In this document: positions 25,993 through 37,222 of the stretch, in pieces
Numbering within the stretch: position 1 is the first letter of the stretch
Layout: every line of letters begins with the position of its first letter
DNA from: Hydractinia symbiolongicarpus
Taxonomy: Eukaryota; Cnidaria; Hydrozoa; Anthoathecata; Hydractiniidae
DNA length: 64,000 nt
Direction of reading: 5' to 3'
NCBI RefSeq assembly: GCF_029227915.1
Contig: NC_079882.1
Span: forward strand, 27,347,001-27,411,000
Notes under the pieces: model-generated
The model's database searches: none
What the model saw: only the letters and a program-made list of their open reading frames with translations
Told to the model about the DNA's origin: nothing
Position numbers and translations under genes: made by a program

Positions 25993-27573
25993 GAAAAATA
26001 ACAAAGCAACAATATATTTTTATTTCGCGTTTATTCTATTTGTTTACAGATCTCCGACGGATTTAAAATCGACAAAATTAAAACACTTTATTTTTTTTAA
26101 TTTTATCTTTTTTATAAATGATATGTATTATATTTCTTATTTAGTTTTTCTGTTTTGTTGTTGTTGTTTTTTATACTTGTATGTATATAATAGAATTCAT
26201 AAACATTAATAATGCTAACCATATTTTCTATAGTTATTTCCGATAGCAATCTTTTCCTTAGCTTATTAACGATGCTTAAATTAGATGCGCTTTTGTTTCA
26301 TCTAATACCGTGTATGCGTAAGAGATAAAATTATCTTTTCCACAGGAGACCGTGCACATTTTGACTGCTTCATGCGATAGTAAGCACCAATAATTCAATG
26401 AACTATTACGTTATTGTCATAGAAAAAAAGGAATTGATACCATATGTTCTTTTGACTTAGTAATAGCTATCTTCAACTCTCCATACTGTTATTACTATGG
26501 TAATATATTTGCTTGCGTAACTTATAAAAGTCTTGTGACCTCACTGACGAAACAATTTTTTTAATAGCTATTTTCCCGCAATCATTATGCTGGTCTAGAC
26601 AAAATTTGTTATTGTTATGATCATTTTAGTGTATGGTTAGTGGGATAATAATTGACCAAATATTAATTTTTCAGTAATTTTTATTTGCTGATAGTAAATT
26701 ATACAGCTGACAATAATATTTGCTAAAAGATGGCAAAACAAGTACAACCAAAGTTAAAATGATTGTATTCTTCATTCAGATACATTAAGACTAAGAATTC
26801 GAGCGCCAGCTTTTTTTAAACTTATAATAAGCTAGACATTCGATAAGGCAACTAGAAAGGAAAATGCTCATTGTGATAATCCTTCATCCTTTCAAAGTCA
26901 TTCTATGGCGCATGTGCATATTGGGAAAACTTTTTACAGTCAGATAAGACTTCTTTGTTAAAATGTTTAAATCATGTATTGTTTAAACAAGGTCAGGTAA
27001 AGAAAATAATCTTATTTACCGCCCTAGTATCATGTTTTAAATGGGTCTAAATACCATTTACCACCCACTAATTGGGCGTATCTTCTCTAACTCACTTAAT
27101 TTCCGATTTTGCAATTTAGAAGAAAAAAACCATGCTGGCTACACACACATGCACAAATTTACTAGCTCACAATCAGATTCCTTCGGAGCTTTCGAGTTTT
27201 CCAATCGGGCTTCGTCGGATAATCCTGATCATTGTTAACCTCTAAAAACAGTTTCTGAAGTATATACTTCATACACATTTTGTAAGAACAACCTTGTGAA
27301 CTTTTGAAAAACGATTGTTCTTTAAACTGGATTGTGTGAAATAGGAATCATTTTGTCCGTCATCACTTTAACTTGTAGCAAGTAACACATTTATTTGATT
27401 ACAAAATATAAAAAAATAATTGTCAGACAATTCCAACTATTCCAACTCAGAAGAGCAGCACGGCATCTAAAATGCATCTTTGATCCATAATTCAAATGTG
27501 AAAAAAAGCTTTTGAAAGTTGAAACTTAAAAAAATGAAATTACTTTGGTGACAGTAATAATATTAATAACAAA

Positions 27574-28284
27574 CTAGTTCGGCCGTGGATATTTCAATAT
27601 TTGGTTTATAGACGGACAGCGAGCCTCATAACATGGACAAATTGTTAGCCCGTGAAAAAAAATTCTTTTAACAGGCAGAGTATATTCTGTCCGTGAAAAA
27701 TAATATGTGGCTGTCATTATAGAGACTAGTCGTTAACGCGTCAGTAAATTAATTGTGAAGAAACACAGAATGAAGCTGCCTGCAGCCATTTTCAGCGTCG
27801 CCCTTTCATTAAATCCCCCGCTATATTTCGTGTGTTCGTAACACGACGTTTTTCTCACCCACGCACAGAAAGACTACAGGTAATTTTTACATTTAAAAAA
27901 AACCACGTGGGAGTGTTATGTAAACAAGAATGCAAATATGGTTGTCCGTGTATTTCATGGAGTGGGCACAAGGCCAATAAAAAGTTTTAAGTATGAGTAT
28001 CAGCATTAAAAAGGCTTATTCGACACCTGTTAGAATTAAATTGACAATCATATTTGAGGTGTTTTTCCTTTACCTGCAGAAATAGTAGTTAGCAAGCGCA
28101 TGTATATTGATGCTGTTAAATTCATTACACTCTTTTTGACTACACAACCTAATATTGCGAGTGAATGATTGAGCAAAGCAAATTTTAACATTCTAGAATT
28201 TGTAGGAATGGAGTTTTAATACTTTATACAACTTAGCACTATATTTAGATGCAACCTGTCCTTCGGCTATTGTTATTATAGAGA
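27574..28284 (-). mobile_element. Adjacent minus-strand Helitron-like units
   Basis: Read on the minus strand, one unit runs from TCTCTATAATGACAG (start at 27725) to GAACTAG (end at 27574) followed by T. The unit before it starts TCTCTATAATAACAATAGCC at 28284 and ends AACGACTAG at 27726, so the two abut exactly at CTAG|TCTC. A further unit upstream ends AACGACCAG at 28285. CACGGG/CCCGTG hairpin-forming sequences lie within. No coding capacity. The start of the outermost unit (near 28.5 kb) is unclear. Confidence 0.6.
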
Positions 28285-28406
28285 CTGGTCGTTAATCCGC
28301 AGAAAAATCCACGGGTTCGCCCGTCAGTAAATTACTTACTCTGCAGGGGACCCGAAATGAAGCTGTGCGCAACCGTTTTGAACACACATAATACGGCTAA
28401 TATTAA

Positions 28407-28454
28407 ATGTGCTAGTGTTTAACCCATGGGATGTGCTAGTGGTTAATCCACAGG
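28407..28454 (+). repeat. Imperfect 24-bp tandem duplication
   Basis: ATGTGCTAGTGTTTAACCCA plus TGGG is followed directly by a copy with four substitutions. It lies inside the Helitron-like repeat region. Confidence 0.7.
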
Positions 28455-29327
28455 ATGGTCTGTCCTTCAAATTCCACACTATTTCGTAGCACGACTTATT
28501 TCTTGCACACAGTCAGTAGCGCGTCGATAAATTCACGTATATAAAACAAATTTCTTTCTGTATAATTGTATATTACCAATGACAAAAATAAATCTGCGTT
28601 TTATTAAAATATATACTTTGTAACACACTATATGATGTTTACGATGGATAAAAATATCTGTGGTTTATGTCCAATAATACATGGTGTTATCAATGTGCTT
28701 TCAAAAACGAGAAATATCAACAAAAAGATTTCTTGGACATAAATCAAAGACATTCACATAAATACAACCTTGTTCTCAGGTATTGTTTTTTTTATCTAGG
28801 ATTACTTACAATTCCCTGGGAACGAGGTCGACATATATAATTTTGATGATGTGACACTAAAACAATAGGCAACACATATGTAAGAACATAAAAGTGTATA
28901 ATACGTATTCTAAAAAAATCTAATGTGAAAGGAATATATATGAAAGTGTTAGTTGTTGACTAAGTTGAAATCAGATTAGCTGGCCACAAGATAAGTTGTA
29001 GAAACATTAAAATCGCCACAATAAAATATTGTACGTTAAAAACAAAAACAATAAATAATTACAGTGACCAGATGTTAATCATTGAGGATCAGTTCAATGA
29101 GATCGATAGATTTTAAAGTACATTAGTCTGGATTGAGAGCACATGGCGAATGTTAAAAAAAGTTAGATGTCATGAGCGTAGTTTTCGATTCTACTTCTAT
29201 CAGAAAAGACAACTAAATAGTTTACGTCAGCACTCTTTCTAATTAGAAACCTAAAAATACAAGTGAAAATACATAAGGAAATGGCACATGTATTCAACAA
29301 TAATAAAATCAAAAATTTCAAGATACC

Positions 29328-32300
29328 TCAATTCTTCTTAGGAGTTTTGCTTTTCTTTGTTGATTTAATTTTTGGGACTTCAGATTTTTTACTGCCTGGA
29401 TATTCCATTGCTCTTAGATCAGCACCGTATGGGGTCATTCCCTGTGTTAGAAAACAATAGGTGTAGCTAAATGCTCGCAATATTGTTTTTTAAATAGAAG
29501 TATATACACAATGTAAATAATACCTGCGGGAGGAACATAGCTTGTTGTGGCTCCGGTACCATACCAGACATTTGTTCAGACATTGGACCTCTGCCCATTG
29601 GTGCAAACGATCCTTGATCACTGCCAGGTTGTTCAGGTTGGTCAATATCTAGAACACATTAGGTAAGAAATTTTTATGCCTACCAAAAAGCTACACAAAC
29701 TTGATGTAAAAAATTGGAAATAAAGAACATGATGTTGTTATTTCAAACAACATACTTTGTCTACCATATCCTGGAAGAGCCTCTCCTTCTGGAAGTCCTT
29801 CGCCACCATGTCCATATGCCTCTCCACCATGACCAGCAAATCCACCTGCGCCTCCTGCAATTTCACCCATACCTCCCATAGCACCCATACCTCCAATAGC
29901 TCCCATGCTGCTCATACCTCCACCCATGCCTCCCATACCACCTGCTGGACCAATTGCTCCTAATCCTCCAAGGCTACCAGCCCCGCCAGCCGCACCGACA
30001 TCACCACCATCGACTGGACCAAAACCATGATTTCCTATATAACCATGTTCAGCAGCGCCAAATAACCCATGATCACCGCCTCCATAACCAACACCTCCAG
30101 CCGCTCCATGCTCACCGCCTGTGAAACCCTCAAAACCATTAAAGCTACTAAAACCGCCCATATGTCCATGAGCCATTGGAGCACCATGGTCTTCAATCAT
30201 TCCACCTGACATGCCATGTCCATATCCACCGATACCTCCAACGCCTCCGACTAATCCATATCCACCTTCTGACCCATGACCGCCTATGAAACCTTGAGGA
30301 ATATGAGAAACAACCCCATGCATTCCTCCTTCGTATCCTCCCAGGCTATGACCGCCACCGTGTCCATAATAGCCACCCCCTAACCCTGCGTAGCCATGTA
30401 AACCCGGAAAGCCAATTTCGTGACCACCAAATCCTCCTTCATGACCTCCATATCCACTTAAATGTCCCCCAAAGCCTCCTTCATGTGAACCAAATCCGCC
30501 ATAGCCATGATTTGAGACGACATGGACAGGTCGCATGCTAATAGCATGACCATAACCACCATGATAACCTCCGTGGAAACCTCCACCAAAACCACCTCCA
30601 TAGCCTCCAAGTATATGACTTCCGCCTAAGTGATGGCCGTAACCACCTCCTAAGCCACCTGCATGACCACCGTAGCCGCCGTGAGACATTGGATAACCCA
30701 TCCCTACGCCATATATTGGTAGCCCTATAACGGATGGAAATCTCAGTATTAGAATGGGTGTTTTTGTTTTTGTTTTTGTATATGCGTATAAAGGTTTTAA
30801 AAGGTATGTTCATAAGTTTTATTGGGTAAGGTGAATAGATAAACGGAAAAAGGTGGATTGTATATTGCTGTAAACGTATATGGCGGTCATGCAAGTGGCT
30901 GTATTGTTCTGTTGTGCATCGTAACTTCCTCACTAAATAAGTCACTTTAAGAATGCGTTTACCATAGTCAACAGTCCCTGTTTTAACATACAAGCTACTG
31001 TTATGCTTCTATTTCAACTATTTCGACTTCTATGTGTTTGCGTTCTGTTATATTTATATATAAATTGTGTATAGTATTCAGTGTCAACATGTAAAACAGC
31101 AAAACAAAATGAGAACTGCTACCTCCGTGATAAGGATAACTTTCACCAGCGCCATGTCCTTCATATCCGGGATGAGCTAAAAATTGTCTTTTTGTTCCCA
31201 CCTTGGACTTCTTTTTTTCTTCCTTCTCAACGGATCTCCTATGTTTACCTAGTGATAATGTTATAAATGTACAAAAAATCAAAAACGCAAACATGTCTAT
31301 TGCTTCCTAGTTTAGGAGATAAAGTCATAAAAGCACATTACGCAATTGACAAAAACCATACAGGCAAGAAAATACCTTTTTTAGCCTTGTGTTTATAACC
31401 TTTTTTAGTATGATGCTTGGGTGTGTGTGATTTACTCCAAGCATATGGTCCACCGTATTGATGACCATAATTAGCTGAAGGCCATATGTAGCTATCAAAT
31501 AAAAGGACGTTATAAGGTTTCTAGTTACATCTGAAAAAATGCTCAAAGAAAAAATGATAAAGCGAGCAGAAAATGCAAAGAAAAATGTGTTTTTAAAGTC
31601 TGAAACATTTTACGTAGGGTGTTGTTTGTTTCTAGGTGCGCTAAATCAAAAATAAAAAAGTGATAATGTATATGCTAACCCTGCTCCTAGAGGATATCTA
31701 TCTGCAGCTGGAACTGGATATCTGTGTGAAAGAATATGGAAAATTATAAATTAATAAGTACAAAAAGAATGAATGCGTTAATTTATCCACGCTACGTATC
31801 CAACAATGTTAAAAATCATACGTATTTTCTAGGAAAATTTAAAAGAAGAATCTCTTACCTAATGTCTGGTACACCAGCTGGTTCTGACACAACAGGTGTA
31901 AAGGCAGGAGTTATTTGTCGTTTGCCACCTTTTGGTGTATGCGATTTTCTTAATGCTTTCAATTTTTCGTTTGTTTTGGTCAAGGAATCAGATACATCAT
32001 GCACAAGTTTCTTTATTTCACTCATTTTCTAAAAAAGCACATACATATTTTAGAACGTACAGCTTGATTGTGTAGCATGTCATGTACATTGACACACAAC
32101 AAGACAGTTATGTTAGTCATGCACAAACAACATGCAAAAACAGAAAACAATTGGTTATTAAGCAGTTAATTATCCTTACTTGAGCTGATACATGCACAGC
32201 AGGACTACGAGCTATTTGAGATTTACTTGTTTCTACTTCCACCTTAACGTTTGGGGTTCCTACACCAACATGAACATGTCTTGGTTGATAAGGATTTGTA

Positions 32301-35300
32301 ACGTGATGATAGTAATTGCCTAAGTTACCATATCGGGTGTATGGTACTGAAACGGGTGTTGACACGTGGTTGTTGTTATCGTCATCGTCCCCAATTGGTC
32401 CTGCAATAGGTCCAACTACGTCATCATCATGACTTGGAGCATGATGACGAATGACAGGTACTCTGACATTGTGATGTCCCATGAATGGAACAACACCATG
32501 GTCAGCGTTATATGGTACGTTATCATCCAAATCCTAAACAGTCCGTTTTCGTAGTTACTGTCTGTACGGCGGTATTACAACAAATGTTTTCTTGTTTGCA
32601 TTGTTGAACATATAACGGCTCTTAAATTGTACTATCAATTGGTTAGGTAAATTATTCTTGACAGATTAAATCCAAAGAACTTATTTGGTATTTTTCACAT
32701 AGGATTAGTATTACATTCACATTGACATTTATATTCACATTGACATATACCAACGAAAGTATGACAATCATGCGACATACAACAAAGATAAGTTAATTAA
32801 AATACCTCTGAACCTGACAAAGGTGCTCCAGAAAGTCCCGTTATAACTTGATTTCCCTCAAGACTGCCATGAGGGTAGATTAGAGCTCTTTTTGAGCCAG
32901 ACTCTAAAATTCCAAATAAAATACGAATTACGTGGCTGTAAAGAATTCAATTTCGAGCACCTTAAGTATATGTAAGTAGGTATTCTGACGTACGTACAAA
33001 CGTAATAATTAATAACCATAAAAAAATTACCAACCTTGTTGAGAAGATTCAGGTTGAGGTGTATTTTCAGCTGCATTTGATTGCTGTCTAAAATGGCCAC
33101 CTTCGCCTCCCTCGCCTCCCTCGCCACCTTCGCCATACCCATAGTTACTATATCCATGAGGATGCATTCCTGGTCCCTCTCCATCCCAACCATGTCCAAA
33201 TCCACCAGTACCTCCGTATTCTCCTGGTATGCCAGATACACCAGATGACATTTGAGGAACACCAGGATGGCCAAGACCCATTCCACCGACGTTGTCAGCA
33301 AAAAGTGTACTGGCTCCAAGTGAACCAATTAACTGTCTTTGTTTAGTAACATCCATCATAGCTTGTTCGTCTGGCATTGCAATATCTTGTCTAGCAGTAC
33401 CTTTGACAGACTTCTTACTTGCTGCTTTTCCTTTCTTCTTCTTAATTTTTGACTTATATGCAAAATTAGAATATTTTCCATGAACAGTAATGCCACCATT
33501 AAGTCCAAGTGGACCACCAAAATCATTTGATGCAATGTTCCCAATTGGAGCGTTAAATATTCCGGTTTGTCCAATTGGTCCTCCCATATTTGGTCTCATA
33601 CCATATCCTTGTGCTGTACCAACTGCCATATACGGCCTTCCGACAGGCCCATGTACGTCTCCAAGACTTTCTTGTTCGACATCGTCTTCTTCGTGTTCGT
33701 AACCTCCAACAAACCCATTTGGTGCCCCAATGCCGTATCCACCGGCAACACCGTTATCTCCAACCTGTTCTAAATTTTCCCCAGTGTTAAATGTGTCACC
33801 CCACCCAGCGAACTTTCTGCCTTGTCCAACTCCACCACCAATTGCGCCCCATCCACTTACTCCACCAAAATCGTGGCCAAGCTCTGGAGTGCCACCGCTA
33901 AGTCTATCAAATCTGCCACCATCCAAAACAGTCGGAGTTTCAATATCATTATCGTTATCACCTGGTGCAAAATCAATAGAGCTTGTTGAAGGCATATTGG
34001 CAACAGCTCCATTGAAATCATTAGATCCAACCCCAAATCCACTGCCAGCAAAATATCTCCTTCTTGCTTTCTTATTAACTTTACTTTTAATATGGCCTGT
34101 TTCTTCTACTTTTGGGACGACATTTCTACTGCCCCAATAACTTGAAAAACCATGATCATTAGCTTTAAAAAAATGGGATGCACCTCCATACCCACCATAC
34201 CCACCATGTCCTCCATGACCACCATGACCACCATGTCCACCACCATATCCTCCTCCATAGAAGTTACCATGACCATGACCATGGCCATGATGGCCCCCTA
34301 CGTGATCACCGTGACCGCCAGCTTCATTATATCCACTTACTCCTGTGTGGATACCAGCTATACCGGGAAAACCCATACCTAACCCACCCATGCCATCACC
34401 AAATAAAGACCCTCCTGCCATGCTTCCAATTACTTGTCGTTGTGCACAACTTGTATCGCCATCGTTGCACGCTACGTCTTTGCTTACAACTGTTTGTCGT
34501 GCTACTCCATTTTCTGACATCTCGTCTTCCATCGGTGGAGCAATTACTGCTGCCTTTGACATCGCAGGAAGAAGAACATAATCACGGCACATTAAATCAC
34601 TTTTTTTATTTTTTCCTTTAATTGAAGATTTTTTGATATGTCCATGTGGGCCATACCCGTGGTGACCACAGCCCCAACTGTATCCGTAAGCAAAGTATGG
34701 ATAATCACTATTCCAAATGTGAGACGGACCCCATTGATGTGTATGTCCCCACCCATGTCCTGTTGCAGGATATGTCAAGATCTGCCTTGTTGAAGCGGAA
34801 TCATCTGCATCATTTTCAGTTTGCTTTTCAAATGGAGAAATGAAAAACATTTTTACCTTATCTTCTTCATCATCTTTTTGTTCTGCACCTGATTTAGTTT
34901 TAGTTTCTTCTGCACTTTCTTTTTGTGTTGTATCTTCTGTTGTGTCAGATTCAGACGGTTTCTCTTGATCCCTGTCTTCTGCTGCACTTTCTGAAGACGA
35001 TACTTCTTCATTTTGCGAGGAATTCTCGTTTTCATTTGCTTCCTCTTTTTCTGCGTCTGCATTCGTGTCAGCTTCAATTTCTTTATCTTTATCTTCATTA
35101 TTTTCAGAAGCTTCCTCCTTTTCTTCATCAGAGTCTTTATTTTCTTCAGAAGCTGTTTCTTTTTCTGTATCTTCATTGTCTAATTTACTATTCTCTGAAG
35201 CTGAATCGCTATCACTATCTCCTTCATCTTCGTTGTTTTCTTCATTGGAAATTTCACTTTTAGAGTGGGCATCTGGTTTTTTCTCTTCCTTTTCCGCACT

Positions 35301-35825
35301 TTTTGTTTTTTGACTACTTCCTTGTTCGGCTTTTGAATCAACAGCAGTTTTATTTTCTTTGCTTTCCTTAGAGGAATCTGCAAAAGCTTCTTTTTCTTTG
35401 GGTTTTTCTTGATCAGATTTTGTTAAGCCTGCAGCTCCCTCGCTTGTAAGTTGCTGTCCATCACCTAAAGCTGGTGCATCTTTTGGCTTTTCTTTGTTAC
35501 CCTCTGTAAGCTTTTCGGAGGATGTTTCGTTTTTAGGTTTATCCTTTCCTGGTTCTGGTACGGATTCAGCTGTTGTTTTATTTGCAGCAACACCAGCATT
35601 AGCCGTTGTGTTCTTTATCTCATCTCTTTGAGACAGTGAATCGTCATCTGTTTCATCATCGTCATCAGAATCGTCACTTTCATCACTTCTGTCGTTCATA
35701 ATATTATCAATGTCATGAATTGCTTTAATAATATCGCTTGCCTCAATGTGCGTTGGTCTTGATAGAGTTAACTTGCATACACAAAACAATAATGCCACGG
35801 TTAGTAGCAATTTTTTAAGTAACAT
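29328..35825 (-). CDS. Giant secreted acidic, Gly/His/Tyr-rich structural protein (10 exons, ~1634 aa)
   Basis: Exons (minus): 35825..33035, 32903..32806, 32533..32180, 32028..31859, 31721..31680, 31491..31376, 31248..31123, 30724..29756, 29648..29524, 29441..29328. All junctions keep frame. Order of parts: signal peptide (MLLKKLLLTVALLF...), Asp/Ser then Glu/Lys/Ser-rich disordered spacer to about residue 340, then blocks rich in Gly, His, Tyr and Trp alternating with Lys-rich stretches. Arg-Gln occurs at block starts: TRQIL, ARQTV, QRQVIG, ARQDI, QRQLIG, KRQIT, KRQFL. QRQ(V/L)IGS...LF.D..GG.G.G.PG marks an internal duplication (about 462 and 830). Exon 8 (323 aa) is almost pure Gly/His/Tyr/Met. 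I infer an extracellular matrix or perisarc protein, analogous to histidine-rich hardened materials. Alternative: a separate gene starts at the ATG at 31294. That would leave about 30 bp between genes, so one gene is favoured. Confidence 0.72.
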
Positions 35826-37222
35826 TGTTCAAATAAGAGCTAACTGCTCTGTTGTCTATTATCGTTCCTAACAAATAGATAACTTTTTTTGATGTAAAAT
35901 TATATTTTTGCTTGATATATATCTCGATATAAATAATCTTCAAATTTCCATTTTAAACAAATTTTTTCACCGCTAATTAGTGTTTTCAAGCGAAATTATC
36001 GACAGGCATGCTTAGGTAATCTAAATCGTAAATAATTAATGAGCTTAACAAAGCGTGAATTTGTGTATAATTATCGCTGAAGATTTGTATTGGTGCTTCC
36101 GGTGGCTATATTCAGTATGATTTTTCTTTCTTTTTTTCTACAAAGGTACAAAATTATCATAATAGCGAGCTAATTAATTTTATTTACTTTTACTGGTAAA
36201 CAAACTAACCTATTTAGTGAACAGTAACAATGTAATGAACATTCACTGAGCCACATAACCTACAAAACTTTAAATGATTTTTCTCCAGAAATCATACTCA
36301 ATTTGAATGTTGCCACAGCTGTGTTTTGTCGACCAAACACTAAACTGAAAACAGTCTCCACTTAATTGTTTTTAGATAACAATAATATATTTTGCTCGTT
36401 AATAAATTTAAATTTTGAAGAAATGTGACTAAGTCCAATATTTTGTTAATCTTTCGCCAAATATAAATATACTTCTAATATTTTTTTAGCTTGGCAACTT
36501 CATTTCCATTTTATTTTATTTTTTGAAAACAAATTCTTTAAATGAGGGAAGTAGCTTAAAGAAAAGACGGTACCAATTGTTTTAGAACCTCGCCTTGACT
36601 CAGCTTATACTTGCTATCCAACGTTTTGATTTATTTTCGTGTAAGTCACTAAGTTAAGATTTACAGTCTATTTTGTATTTTCGTTCAGTTTACTCTAACT
36701 TTTTAAAAGTGTCTTGGGTAAGGTACTAAAGGCAATTTATTTACAAGTTACAACTTTGTGTTATTAATAGTATGCTCAAACTCAACACAAAAACGTGCGC
36801 ATCGTTCGTGCGTGTAGAATGGGTGTGACCCTTTCACAAACATGGATATCCCAAATTACATTCTTTTTTTATGACCTTAAATGGGAGTAATGTTTATCCC
36901 AGTAAGTAGAGTTGTTTGAACCCAGGAAAACACATTAAGAGCACTAACAGTGAACTTCATATAAACCTTACGATCAAATGAACGATTAAAAAAACATTTT
37001 CGGCATGTTTAAGCATGCTGAATAGTTTTTGCTCTGAAATTGTTTTTGACAATAACCAGCATTTTCAGTGAAAACCATTGATTGCCGCACATTCTGCTTG
37101 TTCTTCAAGACATAGACAAGCTCTCTAATCGTGCACAAAAAAAATTAAAAAAAACGGAAATAATTAAGCGTTTTATTATTTGATATAAATGTAAATTGTT
37201 AACTGGTAATTCAGAATCGGTC
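35826..37222. promoter_or_regulatory. Shared divergent upstream region of the two Gly/His-rich genes
   Basis: About 1.4 kb separates the start codons of the minus gene (35825) and the plus gene (37223). No exon is visible. A TATAAA lies at 37184-37189, about 34 nt before the plus start codon. On the minus side there are only AT-rich TATA-like strings around 35.90-35.93 kb. The head-to-head arrangement of two similar proteins suggests common control, which is inference. Confidence 0.45.
37184..37189 (+). promoter_or_regulatory. Candidate TATA box
   Basis: TATAAA in the context TTGATATAAATG. It would imply a very short 5' UTR for the start at 37223 (or the next ATG at 37232), so it may be fortuitous in AT-rich DNA. 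Confidence 0.3.

Larger units (their letters stand above)
25993..29327. other. Intergenic region with Helitron-like repeats
   Basis: No gene supported. It contains the minus-strand mini-Helitron series from 27.57 kb to about 28.5 kb and a 24-bp tandem duplication at 28.41 kb (listed). The remainder is AT-rich and unremarkable. Confidence 0.5.

Noticed and set aside
29757-29963. Ser/Thr/His-rich plus-strand frame
   Set aside because: Antisense shadow of the Gly/His-rich exon; similar shadows across 33-35.4 kb were rejected for the same reason.
31249-31294. Independent start with signal-peptide-like sequence for a separate Gly-rich gene
   Set aside because: It fits an intron with pyrimidine tract and acceptor continuing the upstream exon in phase, and there is no space for a promoter; kept as an alternative only.
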